64,000 nt of DNA, taken from NCBI GenBank assembly GCA_026709935.1, contig JAPOSC010000055.1:1-64000 (forward strand). Direction: 5' to 3'. Positions within the stretch are counted from its first letter, which is position 1. Each line of letters opens with the position of its first letter. A program made the position numbers and the translations under genes. Origin of the DNA: Thiotrichales bacterium. GTDB lineage: Bacteria > Pseudomonadota > Gammaproteobacteria > HK1. The notes beneath the pieces were generated by a model that ran no database searches, was not told where the DNA came from, and saw only the letters and a program-made list of their open reading frames with translations. Positions 24,380-33,081 of this stretch are shown in pieces.

Positions 24380-26464
24380 TCACTGCCGTGGCGTCGGCCC
24401 GAGCCGTTCCTGCCAGGTGCGGCTGACGCCCTGGGTCATCCGGTCCGCGATCATCGCGATGAACGCCATCCCGAGTCCGGCGACGATCCCTACCCCGAAG
24501 TCCCCATCGCCGAGCCCGATGTAGACCTGCTGGCCGAGCCCGTTGGTGCCGACCAGGGCCGCGATGACCAGCATCGCGATGCCGAACATGATGGTCTGGT
24601 TGAGCCCCAGCATGATGACCGGCATCGCGAGCGGCAGCTTCACGCGCCACAGGAGCTGCCGCCGGGTGCAGCCGAAGCAGGTGGCGGCCTCCACGACTTG
24701 CGCCGGCACGTTGCGCAGGGCGTGCTCCGCGTACCGGATGGCGGGCACGACGGCGTAGGCCATGATCGCCAGCAGTGCGGTGAACTCGCCGATCTTGAAG
24801 ATCATCACGAAGGGGATGAGGATGACGAACAGTGGCATGGTCTGGAGCGTGTCGTTGATCGGGCGCAGCGCCGCGGAGACGGCGTCGTACTCGGAGGCGA
24901 GGAGGCCGAGCCCGACCCCGAGCGCGAACGAGAGCAGCACCGCCAGGCCGCAGAGATAGACCGACAACATGGCCTGCGGCCACACCCCGGCGACGATCAG
25001 GAATCCGAGGGCGGCGGCGGTGCCGAGCGCGAGCCGCAGCCCGCCGAGCTGCCAGCCGAGCAGGGTCGCCATCGCCAGCAACGCCGGCCACGGCAGGCGC
25101 GTGAGCCCGAAGAACAGCAGGATCGCGAGGAACGCGATCGATGATGCCCGGCCGACGCCGCGGCGCACCGCCATGTACAGGACCAGAGCCAGGGCCAGAG
25201 CCACGTAGCCCGCTTTCAGCCCCGGTGTGAACTCGAACCCCCAGGTGAAGGGGGTGATGGTCTGCGCGAGCCCCGTCTTCACCGGAAGCATGACGAAGAA
25301 GAAGGCCCAGCTCTTGATGAGGTTGATGGTCCCGGCGTGCTCGACCACGAGCCAGGTGACGGCGTCGTTCAGGTACTGCGCCGGATAGATCTCCCACGCT
25401 TCCGGGTAGGCCTTCAGAAACGGGATCAGTTCGGCCAGCAGCCCCACCGCCAGCCCCAGACCCACGGCGATGAATGCGTTGCGGTGCCGGGCGAAGAGGC
25501 CGCGATCTCCTCCGGGATCCTTCGGCTCCGCGGTGGCCGCGGCGGCGGTCAGCCGGTCCATGACCATGGCCATCAGCGCGATAACGATGCCGGCCAGCAG
25601 GCTTTCGCCGAACTGGGCTTTGCGCATGGTCAGGAGCACTTCCCAGCCGATGTCGGCGGTTCCGCCGATGATGGAGGCGATGATCACCATCGAGAACGCC
25701 GCCATCGTGGTCTGGTTCACCCCGAGCAGGATCTGCCGGAGCGCACTCGGGGTGCGCACCCTCCAGAAGAGCTGGGAGGGCGTGGCGCCCGCCATCAGCC
25801 CGGCTTCGATCACCTCCGACGACACCCGCGCGAGCCCCAGGCGCGTATTGCGCACCATGGGCGGGAAGGCGTACAGGACGCTCGCGATGAGCCCCACCAC
25901 TGGCCCGAACCCGAACAGCAGCAGGATCGGCAGCAGGTAGGCGAAGGCCGGCACCGTCTGCATCAGGTCCAGCCCCGGCGCGATGACCCGCTCGGCGCGC
26001 CCGGAGAGGAACGCGAGCGCTCCCAGCCCGAACCCGACGCCCACTGCGGTCGGCACGGAGATCGCGACCAGCGCCAGCGAGTTCATCGACTCCGTCCAGT
26101 AGCCGATGATCAGCATGTAGAGGACCGCGAAGCCGGTGAACAGCGCGAGGCGCCAGCCGGCCGCCGCCCAGGCGACGAACGTGAGCACGGCCAGGACGAC
26201 CGACCAGGGCAGCCAGTTCAGCAGCTCGCGCACCGCGGTCATCGGCACGTCGACGGTGGCGGAAAAGGCCCGGAACCCGGGGCCGACGGTGTCCACGCAC
26301 CAGACCATGAAGGCGTTGAGCCAGGGCGTGATCGGCAACACCCAGGCATCGGGGTACACGACGAGCCAGCCCGCGACATCCTGCAGGGCCAGCAGCGCGA
26401 GGGTCGCCAGGACCAGAACCGCCCGGATCCAGTCCCGAGGGCGACTCGCGGCGAGCCGGCTCAA
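24380..26464 (-). CDS. glycine betaine/proline ABC transporter permease with duplicated domain
   Basis: 694 aa, about twice the length of a ProW permease. Two BPD_transp cores are present in one chain: the first around residues 125-310 (GLDLMQTVPAFAYLLPIL; EAGLMAGATPSQLFWRVRTP; NQTTMAAFSMVIIAS), the second around 510-690 (INDTLQTMPLFVILIPFV; EAATCFGCTRRQLLWRVKLP; NQTIMFGIAMLVIAA). Each carries its own ATPase-docking loop. A single chain would thus supply both permease halves. ATG 26464 overlaps the ATPase stop. In the ProV-ProW-ProX gene order the binding protein is first on this strand here. Confidence 0.9.
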   Translation of the reverse strand: MSRLAASRPRDWIRAVLVLATLALLALQDVAGWLVVYPDAWVLPITPWLNAFMVWCVDTVGPGFRAFSATVDVPMTAVRELLNWLPWSVVLAVLTFVAWAAAGWRLALFTGFAVLYMLIIGYWTESMNSLALVAISVPTAVGVGFGLGALAFLSGRAERVIAPGLDLMQTVPAFAYLLPILLLFGFGPVVGLIASVLYAFPPMVRNTRLGLARVSSEVIEAGLMAGATPSQLFWRVRTPSALRQILLGVNQTTMAAFSMVIIASIIGGTADIGWEVLLTMRKAQFGESLLAGIVIALMAMVMDRLTAAAATAEPKDPGGDRGLFARHRNAFIAVGLGLAVGLLAELIPFLKAYPEAWEIYPAQYLNDAVTWLVVEHAGTINLIKSWAFFFVMLPVKTGLAQTITPFTWGFEFTPGLKAGYVALALALVLYMAVRRGVGRASSIAFLAILLFFGLTRLPWPALLAMATLLGWQLGGLRLALGTAAALGFLIVAGVWPQAMLSVYLCGLAVLLSFALGVGLGLLASEYDAVSAALRPINDTLQTMPLFVILIPFVMIFKIGEFTALLAIMAYAVVPAIRYAEHALRNVPAQVVEAATCFGCTRRQLLWRVKLPLAMPVIMLGLNQTIMFGIAMLVIAALVGTNGLGQQVYIGLGDGDFGVGIVAGLGMAFIAMIADRMTQGVSRTWQERLGPTPRQ

Positions 26465-27561
26465 GAGCGCGGGGGCTCCGGGGCGCGACGCTGTTGTCGG
26501 TGCCGATGCTGGTGTCGATCATGGGCGAGGGCGGAGATGACGCTCGCGGCGGTCACCACGCCGAGGGAGACACCGTCGCGCATCATGGCGATGCCCTCGC
26601 GATGCGTGGAGAGCACCGGCAGCAGGTCCTCGACCGTGGTGTCCGCGTCCCGCTGCGGCATTTCGGGTTGCACCGTCCGCGAGGAGTCGAGCACATCGGA
26701 CGCCTTCAGCACCCGCACCATGGGGACATCCTCGGTGAACTCCGCGACGTAGTCGTCGGCGGGGCTGAGGATGAGGTCGGCGGGGGTGCCCACCTGCACC
26801 ACCATGCCGTCGCGCATGATCATCATCCGGTCCGCGATGCGCAGCGCTTCGAGGAAGTCATGGGTGATGAATACGATCGACTTCTTCAGGGTGTTCTGGA
26901 TATGCAGGAACTCGTCCTGCATCTGGCGCCGGATCAGCGGGTCGAGGGCGGAGAACGGTTCGTCGAGAAACCACAGCTCCGGCTCGGCCGCCAGCGACCG
27001 GGCGATCCCCACTCGCTGCTGCTGTCCGCCCGAGAGCTGGCGCGGAAACGAGGCTTCCCGTCCTTCCAGCCCCACGAGCTGGATGACCCGGCTCACCCGC
27101 TCGTTGCGCTCCGGCGCCGGCAGACCCTGCAAGCTCAGCGGAAACGCGATGTTGTCGAACACGTTCAGATGGGGGAGCAGCCCGAAGCTCTGGAACACCA
27201 TGCCCATCTTGTGGCGGCGGATGTCGATCAGCTCCCGGTCGGATTTTCCGAGCAGGTCTTCCCGGTCGAGCCGGACCTCGCCGTGGCTCGGCTCCACCAG
27301 CCGGGACAGGCAGCGCACCACGGTGGATTTGCCGGAGCCGGACAGCCCCATGATGACGAAGATCTCACCGACATGGACGTCGAAGGTGACGTCCGCCACC
27401 GCGGGGATGGCACCGTCGGCGCGCATGCGGCGGGCAAGTGCGCCCGCGTCGCCGGCGGAGACCTCCCGTTCGAAGTAGGGCGCCGCCTCGCCGCGGTACA
27501 CCTTCCAGAGGTGGCGGCACGCGAGCTTGGCCGGGGCGGATTCGTCGGATCGGGTCTGCAT
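26461..27561 (-). CDS. proV: glycine betaine/proline ABC transporter ATPase (ProV/OpuAA type)
   Basis: 366 aa. Has the ProV N-terminal extension before the core (LWKVYRGEAAPYF), Walker A GLSGSGKS, Q-loop MVFQSFGLLPH, signature LSGGQQQRVGIARSL, Walker B LWFLDEPFSALDP and switch FITHDFLEAL. The C-terminal part is a reduced CBS-like region (VEDLLPVLSTHREGIAMMRDG) as in osmotically regulated ProV/OpuAA proteins. Catalytic residues are intact. Coupled to the double permease by an ATGA overlap. Confidence 0.92.
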   Translation of the reverse strand: MQTRSDESAPAKLACRHLWKVYRGEAAPYFEREVSAGDAGALARRMRADGAIPAVADVTFDVHVGEIFVIMGLSGSGKSTVVRCLSRLVEPSHGEVRLDREDLLGKSDRELIDIRRHKMGMVFQSFGLLPHLNVFDNIAFPLSLQGLPAPERNERVSRVIQLVGLEGREASFPRQLSGGQQQRVGIARSLAAEPELWFLDEPFSALDPLIRRQMQDEFLHIQNTLKKSIVFITHDFLEALRIADRMMIMRDGMVVQVGTPADLILSPADDYVAEFTEDVPMVRVLKASDVLDSSRTVQPEMPQRDADTTVEDLLPVLSTHREGIAMMRDGVSLGVVTAASVISALAHDRHQHRHRQQRRAPEPPRS

Positions 27562-27639
27562 GCCCTGGTGGGTGCCGGTAGTTACGGAGTGCGTTCCCGC
27601 CTGCCCGGCGCCCGTGGTCCCCGGCCCGCAAACGTCAAC

Positions 27640-28590
27640 TCATGAACTCATGGCGGCCTTCGCGGCCTCGACCCAAGGGCTCCAGGTCGCTTCGTTCGCC
27701 TCGACCCACTCGGCGACCACCTCTTCGAGCTTGCGGCCCTTGTTGTCGATCTCGAGCATCAGAGTGTTCTGGGTGGCGTTGTCGACGGTGACCATCTCCA
27801 TCAGCCTGTAGGCACCCGGCCACTTCGTCGCGACATCCTTGTTCACGATCTTGTCGACCGACGCCTGCTGGAAGCCGCAGGCCGAGCCGCGTTTCTGGCC
27901 CGACTCCTCGACGCACTCGCCGCCGGCCGGGTCCCAGCTCACCCAGTCGAAGTCGAGAGCGGCGAACAGCCAGTGTGGTTGCCAGAACATCATGATGACG
28001 GGTTGCTCGGCCGCCAGCGCGCTCTTCAATTCCGCGATCATCGCGCCTTCGGAGCCGCCGGCCACGGGCTCGAACGGCAGATCGATCATGGCCACCACGT
28101 CCTTCGAGCGCGTGCCCCAGTCCGCCGGGTAGGTGATGAGGCGGCCCCTGGGAAAGGTGTCCGCCGCCGCGAACGCCTGGGCGCAGTCGTAGAGGGCTTC
28201 GTAGCTCGGCAGGCCCGGGCACTTGTCGTTCATGTAGGGCGGGTAGATCCAGCCTTCCTGGGGCTGGAGGCCGAGCTGGCCGAGCACCACGATGTCACCG
28301 CTCTCCACCGCCTTCGGGTAGACGTCACCGACGTTGTTGGTCCAGACCTCGGGTTGAAGGTGCAGATCGCCCTGAGCGATGGCGGCGAACTGGGGCACGG
28401 CCCCTGCGGTGACGTATTCGACGGTGTAGCCGGCCTTCTGCAACAGCGTGCCGGTGATGTGGGCCGAGACGTGCTGGCCGGTCCATTCGTTGACGGGAAT
28501 CCTGATGGGATCCGAGGAATCCGCCCCCGCGCCGGTGACCGATGCAGTGGCGAGGATCGACCCCGCGACCATTCCTTTCAGAGCGTTCAT
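27640..28590 (-). CDS. proX: glycine betaine-type substrate-binding protein (ProX/OpuAC family)
   Basis: 316 aa from ATG 28590 (GGGAGA upstream) with a signal peptide (MNALKGMVAGSILATASVTGAGA). Trp-rich ligand regions such as NEWTGQHVSAHITG, LQPEVWTNNVGD and FWQPHWLFAALDFDWVSW are typical of the OpuAC fold, in which an aromatic box holds a quaternary amine. First gene of the minus-strand importer operon; the gap upstream holds a 16-bp tandem repeat. The ligand could be betaine, choline, proline betaine or a similar cation. Confidence 0.9.
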   Translation of the reverse strand: MNALKGMVAGSILATASVTGAGADSSDPIRIPVNEWTGQHVSAHITGTLLQKAGYTVEYVTAGAVPQFAAIAQGDLHLQPEVWTNNVGDVYPKAVESGDIVVLGQLGLQPQEGWIYPPYMNDKCPGLPSYEALYDCAQAFAAADTFPRGRLITYPADWGTRSKDVVAMIDLPFEPVAGGSEGAMIAELKSALAAEQPVIMMFWQPHWLFAALDFDWVSWDPAGGECVEESGQKRGSACGFQQASVDKIVNKDVATKWPGAYRLMEMVTVDNATQNTLMLEIDNKGRKLEEVVAEWVEANEATWSPWVEAAKAAMSS

Positions 28591-28684
28591 GATGTCTCCC
28601 GGGTGACGACAGGTGCGTTGCGCCATGCCCGGGAAACGCTATGCGGGGGCGGTTGGGGTGTCAATAGGCAGCCCGGTCCGCAGA

Positions 28685-28716
28685 GACCACACCAGCGTGC
28701 GACCACACCATCGTGC
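28685..28716. promoter_or_regulatory. tandem 16-bp repeat upstream of betaine importer
   Basis: GACCACACCAGCGTGC at 28685-28700 is followed immediately by GACCACACCATCGTGC at 28701-28716, a single mismatch. The pair lies about 95 bp upstream of the binding-protein start, a fitting distance for an activator or repressor site. No other gene lies in this 290-bp gap. Confidence 0.45.
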
Positions 28717-28880
28717 AGATCATGCCCGGACCGATATCAGCGGCCTGTGGACGCCGCTCGTACTTCCAGGCGTCGCCCGGTTGCCCGTGCTCGATCCCGG
28801 GACGGACCTGCAACCGGCTGGCTGAGAGATCGAGTATTGCAAGGTGAAAGCCGGCAGGCGCGGATACCGAACAGCGCGTC

Positions 28881-29933
28881 TCAGGTGTAGCGATACGGGC
28901 GTCCCGCCTTCGCCATCGCCGCGTTGTACTCGCGCAGGATGCCGACGACCTTGGCGGTGCGCGGGGTCTCGGCCGCGATTTCGTCCCAGAACTTGACCGC
29001 CTCGGCCTCCACCTGCGCCCATTCCTCGTCCGGAATCGAGGTCAGCTCCAGCTTGGTGCCGTTCACCCGCAGGTCCGCCTCGCCGCCCCAGTACCAATAC
29101 TGGCGGTAGTAGTGCGAACTGTCCATGCACAGCCGGAACAGCTCCTGAAGGTGGGCGGGCAGGGCGTCCCACTTCTCGGTGTTGGCGAAGTACGAGCCGC
29201 ACCACGCCCCGGAGATGTTGTTGGTCAGGAAGTAGTTGGTGACGTCGGCCCAGCCGACTGTGTAATCCTCGGTGATGCCGGACCAGGCGATGCCGTCGAG
29301 CTCGCCGGTCTGCACCGCCACCTCGATGTCCTCCCACGGCAGGGTCACCGGCACCACCCCGAAGCGTGACAGGAAGCGCCCGGCGGTGGGGAAGGTGAAC
29401 ACCCGCAGGCCCTTCAGATCCTCCAGGCTGCGAATGGGATTGACGGTGTTGAAATGGCAGGGGTCCCAGGCGCCGGCGCTCAGCCACGTGACGCCCTCGA
29501 CCTCGCCGTAGGCTTCCGTCCAGATCTCGTTCAGCCCCCACTGGTGGAAGAGGGCGGGCACGTCGAGGCTGTAGCGGGTGGCGAACGGGAAATAGCCGCC
29601 GAACACGGAGATGTCTACCGGCGCGGCGATGGAGTCGTCGTCGGACTGCACCGCGTCGATGGTGCCGCGCTGCATGGCGCGGAACAGCTCGCCGGTCGGC
29701 ACGAGCTGGTCGGCGAAGTAGAGTTCGATCTCCATCTCGCCGTTCGCGACCTTGTTGAAAGAGTCGATCGACGGCTTGATCACGTGCTCGGCCAGCGCGG
29801 GACCCGCGTAGGTCTGGAGCCGCCACTTGATCTTCGTCTTCGACTGCGCATGGACGGCCGGGGCCGCGACGGTCGCCGCCCCCGCGGCGCCGACCATGCC
29901 GGCCTTCTTCAGAAAGCTGCGTCTGCTGGTCAT
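28881..29933 (-). CDS. dctP: TRAP transporter substrate-binding protein (DctP family)
   Basis: 350 aa from ATG 29933 (AGGAGA upstream), with a Tat signal SRRSFLKKAGMVGAAGAA cut after VHAQ. Mature DctP features: KIKWRLQTYAGPALAEHV, LFRAMQRGTIDAVQSDDD, and the conserved arginine region LEDLKGLRVFTFPTAGRF, which normally binds the ligand carboxylate. The long central part has many Trp/Tyr residues, as in the alpha-keto acid-type DctP proteins. Third gene of the TRAP set, 375 bp after dctM. Ligand unknown; probably an organic or sugar acid. Confidence 0.9.
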   Translation of the reverse strand: MTSRRSFLKKAGMVGAAGAATVAAPAVHAQSKTKIKWRLQTYAGPALAEHVIKPSIDSFNKVANGEMEIELYFADQLVPTGELFRAMQRGTIDAVQSDDDSIAAPVDISVFGGYFPFATRYSLDVPALFHQWGLNEIWTEAYGEVEGVTWLSAGAWDPCHFNTVNPIRSLEDLKGLRVFTFPTAGRFLSRFGVVPVTLPWEDIEVAVQTGELDGIAWSGITEDYTVGWADVTNYFLTNNISGAWCGSYFANTEKWDALPAHLQELFRLCMDSSHYYRQYWYWGGEADLRVNGTKLELTSIPDEEWAQVEAEAVKFWDEIAAETPRTAKVVGILREYNAAMAKAGRPYRYT

Positions 29934-30093
29934 CTTTTTCGTCTCCTGTTCCGGTCGTTGACGATGTCTGTCGGCGGTGCTGTTCAGCAGGGATCGGGGG
30001 CTCCGCGGGCAACCGCGGAATCGAGTCATGCCGCTTTTACTCTTCCGTCCCTTCCTCCGCGCTCGTGGTCGGTCCGGTGTGCTCCTTTCTTCT

Positions 30094-30111
30094 CGATATT
30101 TCGGAATATCG
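30094..30111. promoter_or_regulatory. AT-rich palindrome upstream of dctP
   Basis: CGATATT-TCGG-AATATCG, a perfect 7-bp inverted repeat in an otherwise GC-rich 375-bp gap between dctM and dctP, about 160 bp upstream of dctP. Candidate operator or the core of a separate dctP promoter. Confidence 0.45.
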
Positions 30112-30125
30112 TGATATGTGCCCTC

Positions 30126-30161
30126 GGGTGCGGGTGCGGGTGCGGGTGCGGGTGCGGGTGC
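30126..30161. repeat. hexamer microsatellite (GGGTGC)x6
   Basis: Six perfect head-to-tail GGGTGC units directly beside the AT-rich palindrome in the dctM-dctP gap. On the minus strand an open frame would translate it as Ala-Pro repeats ahead of DctP, but the signal peptide and RBS place the real start far downstream. The rest of the gap shows no gene. Confidence 0.85.
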
Positions 30162-30308
30162 AGTGTAACGCACATGTCTCGACGATCGATGGTCCATGTG
30201 GAGCCGGTGTCATGTCGAGCCGGGCGCGCCGGTGTGGCGGATGACGGGAGTCATTCCGCCGGCACCACCCCGTTCGTGGTGCGGAGCCTCAGTTCAGCCT
30301 CGTTTCCC

Positions 30309-31631
30309 TCACAGTCCGTAGTGCTGCTCCGGCAGCCACAGCGCAAGTTCGGGGAAGATCATCACGAGCGCCAGCGCCACCACCATGACCAGCACGAAGG
30401 GGATGATAGAGCGGTAGATATCGCCGAGACCGATCTCGGGTGGCGCCATCGCCCGCATCAGGAACAGGTTGTAGCCGAATGGCGGGGTCATGTACGCGAT
30501 CTGACAGGTGATGGTGTAGAGCACGCCGTACCAGATGAGGTCGAAGCCGAGCACCTTGACCAGCGGCACGTAGAGGGGGGCGACGATCACCAGCATCGCG
30601 GTGTCGTCGAGGAAGGTGCCCATCAGCAGGAACGAGAGCTGCATCAGGATCAGCACCTCCCAGGGACCGAGGCCGAGCTTCTCCAGAAAGAAACCCTCGA
30701 TCGCCCGCACCGCCCCGAGTCCGTCGAACACCGCGCCGAAGCAGAGCGCGGCGAGGATGATCCACATGAACATGCAGCTCACCCCGAGCGTCTTGCGCAC
30801 CGTCTCCTCCATCACCTTGCGGGTGAGCCGGCCGCGAATCAGGGCGGCCAGGGTCGCGGAGAGCGCGCCCACTGCGGAGCTCTCCACGAGGCTCGTGTAA
30901 CCCATCAGGAACAGCCCGGTCATGAGGAAGAAGATGAGGAAGGGCAGGATCCCGGCCCGCAGCAGGGCGATCTTCTCCCCGAGCGGGATGCGGCGCTCGC
31001 CGGCCGGGAGCACCGGACCGAGGTGAGGCTGGAGCCGGCAGCGCACTGCGATGTAGACGATGAACAGGCCCGCCATCAGCAGACCCGGAAACACGCCCGC
31101 CAGCCAGAGTTGGCCTACCGGCTGGCGGGCGATCATCCCGTAGAGCACCAACACCACGCTCGGCGGGACCAGGATCCCGAGCGAGCTGCCGGCCTGGATG
31201 ACCCCGGTGACCATGATCTTGTCGTAGTTGCGGCGCAGCAGCTCCGGCAGCGCGATGGTCGCGCCGATGGCCATACCCGCCACGCTCAGTCCGTTCATGG
31301 CGGAGATCACCACCATGAGACCGATGGTACCGATGGCCAGGCCTCCCCGCACCGGCCCGAACCAGACATGGAACATCCGGTAGAGGTCGTCCGCGATGCC
31401 GGACTCGGAGAGCATGAAGCCCATGTAGATGAACATCGGCAGGGTGAGAAGGGGGTACCACTTCATCAGCTTCATCGCGGCCGAGAACGCCATCTCGCCC
31501 CCGCCCTCGCCCCAGAGCAGCAGTGCCGCGATGGCTGCGACGGCGCCGATGGCCGCGAACACCCGCTGCCCGGTGATGAGCATTACCATCATCGAGGCGA
31601 ACATCAGTGCCGCGATCATCTCGTGGCCCAT
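30309..31631 (-). CDS. dctM: TRAP transporter large permease (DctM family)
   Basis: 440 aa, about 12 hydrophobic segments, standard DctM length. Characteristic stretches are FIYMGFMLSESGIADDLYR, NGLSVAGMAIGATIALPELL, GSSLGILVPPSVVLVLYG and MLVIVAPLYVPLVKVLGFD. It begins immediately after the DctQ stop, without a gap. It forms the sodium-coupled membrane channel of the TRAP system with DctQ. Confidence 0.93.
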   Translation of the reverse strand: MGHEMIAALMFASMMVMLITGQRVFAAIGAVAAIAALLLWGEGGGEMAFSAAMKLMKWYPLLTLPMFIYMGFMLSESGIADDLYRMFHVWFGPVRGGLAIGTIGLMVVISAMNGLSVAGMAIGATIALPELLRRNYDKIMVTGVIQAGSSLGILVPPSVVLVLYGMIARQPVGQLWLAGVFPGLLMAGLFIVYIAVRCRLQPHLGPVLPAGERRIPLGEKIALLRAGILPFLIFFLMTGLFLMGYTSLVESSAVGALSATLAALIRGRLTRKVMEETVRKTLGVSCMFMWIILAALCFGAVFDGLGAVRAIEGFFLEKLGLGPWEVLILMQLSFLLMGTFLDDTAMLVIVAPLYVPLVKVLGFDLIWYGVLYTITCQIAYMTPPFGYNLFLMRAMAPPEIGLGDIYRSIIPFVLVMVVALALVMIFPELALWLPEQHYGL

Positions 31632-32138
31632 CTACAGCTCCACCCCTCTGAGCTTCGCCATGTCCCTGAAGAACACCGCGAACGCCTGAAGCAGCATCAG
31701 GAGGATGCCGATGCAAGCCACGATCTTGATCGGCGCCATGTACGGGCGCCACGAGGAGTAGCTGCGCTCGCCGTACTCCAGCGCGTAGTGCGTGCTGGAG
31801 AACCCGCCGTAGAGCAGCAGCACGAGATAGGCGAGCAGGAACACGATGGTGAACACGTCCACCCAGGCCCGGGTGCGCGGCGACCATGTGCCGTAGGCCA
31901 GATCCATGCGCACATGGTTGTCGAGCTGCATGGAGTAGGCGCCACCCAGCAGGTAGTAGGCGACCATCGTGAACTGCGCCATCTCCAGCGTCCACAGCGG
32001 TGGCAGGAAGAAGGTCTTTGAGACCGACGACCAGAGCAGGATCGCCGCCATCGCGAAGATGAGGTACATCGCGAAGCGGCCCACCCTGCGGTTGACTGCG
32101 TCCACCCAGCGCACGTAGGTCCGAATCGCTTGCGGCAT
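31632..32138 (-). CDS. dctQ: TRAP transporter small permease (DctQ family)
   Basis: 168 aa with four membrane helices (YLIFAMAAILLWSSV; FTMVAYYLLGGAYSM; VFTIVFLLAYLVLLLYG; IVACIGILLMLLQAFAVFF). Motif LDNHVRMDL after helix 2 is typical of DctQ. First TRAP gene of the run, 71 bp downstream of the DUF169 gene, with which it may be co-transcribed. Confidence 0.9.
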   Translation of the reverse strand: MPQAIRTYVRWVDAVNRRVGRFAMYLIFAMAAILLWSSVSKTFFLPPLWTLEMAQFTMVAYYLLGGAYSMQLDNHVRMDLAYGTWSPRTRAWVDVFTIVFLLAYLVLLLYGGFSSTHYALEYGERSYSSWRPYMAPIKIVACIGILLMLLQAFAVFFRDMAKLRGVEL

Positions 32139-32209
32139 GGAGGCGGCGACCGTCTTCAGTCAGTGCTGTCCGCGCGCGCGTGTCGGTCCGGGGTCCGGAT
32201 GCCGGCGCA

Positions 32210-32965
32210 TCAGGCCAGCCGTTGCAGGGAGTCCCGGACTGTCGGCCGCATCCCGGATTCGACGTCCGCCCGGCGGCGTTCGTGGAACGTCGCGAGCGTG
32301 CGGTTGGCGTTCGAGAAGGTTTCGATCTGCTCGCAGTACCGATCGAGCCGGCGCCCCGGCAGCGCCCACAGAGCGGTGTCGTCGCCGAGCGCGTCCAAGT
32401 AGGCCCTCGCGCCGCAGCAGCCGAGGCTCATCGCCGCGAGCCCCTGGTTGAACGCCTGGGGGAGGGCGGCGCAGGCGGGGCGGCCCATTGCGGGCGGGAC
32501 GCCGCCGTCGACCCGCGCCAGCGCCTCGCTCAGCACGAGCCCCCGACGGGCGTCGGCGAACAGCAGCACCACGTCGGGTTCCACCGGGAAGTCACCAAGC
32601 GGCCCGTAGACGGCGTGACTCACCGCCTGCCCCACCACCGGGATCGTCGCGACTTCATCCTCGCGCACGTAGTCGAGCCCGGTCATGGCTTCCAGCGCGG
32701 CCTGGAGCTCTTCGGGCTGCGACGCGGGCGCGCGGGAAAGGTTCATGGTGTGAATGCCGATCGAGCAGAGCGCGTGATGCCCGGCGGACGTGGTAAACGT
32801 GCGCTTGGCGGCCTCCTGCCAGAACACGCATCCGGCCGGCACCATGCCTTCGAACTCGGGAACTCCGTCCGGCACGGTCTCGGTGAAAGCCACTGCCACG
32901 GGCGGCAGGGACAGCTCCAGAGCGGCGGCGAGCTTCTCCGCCTGTTGTTGTCGTTCGGGGGTCAT
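32210..32965 (-). CDS. DUF169 family protein
   Basis: 251 aa from ATG 32965 (AAGGAG six bases upstream). Conserved DUF169 pattern: LELSLPPVAVAFTE near the N-terminus, then several invariant-looking cysteines: CVFWQEA, CSIGIHTMN, RPACAAL and LGCCGARAYL. The function of the family is not established; the cysteines suggest metal or cofactor binding. Upstream of the TRAP genes on the same strand, so it may belong to that operon. The 29-residue upstream extension has no homology and was dropped. Confidence 0.85.
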   Translation of the reverse strand: MTPERQQQAEKLAAALELSLPPVAVAFTETVPDGVPEFEGMVPAGCVFWQEAAKRTFTTSAGHHALCSIGIHTMNLSRAPASQPEELQAALEAMTGLDYVREDEVATIPVVGQAVSHAVYGPLGDFPVEPDVVLLFADARRGLVLSEALARVDGGVPPAMGRPACAALPQAFNQGLAAMSLGCCGARAYLDALGDDTALWALPGRRLDRYCEQIETFSNANRTLATFHERRRADVESGMRPTVRDSLQRLA

Positions 32966-33081
32966 CGGGGCTCCTTCGGGGGCGGCATCGGTTCCATCGG
33001 AGTATCTTACGCCCTCATGTCGACCTCGACCGCACACTCGTACTCGACGCATCGACGGCTGTGGGCAGAGCGTCCCCGGCG

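Noticed and set aside
28881-30197. DctP with an Ala-Pro-repeat N-terminus from the GGGTGC array
   Set aside because: A Tat signal with a good RBS begins at 29933; a repeat-containing leader before a Tat signal would block export.
29454-32021. Open frame of 855 codons on the plus strand
   Set aside because: It is antisense to dctP, dctM and dctQ, with no domain and with His/Arg/Glu-rich composition expected from reverse reading of codon-biased genes.
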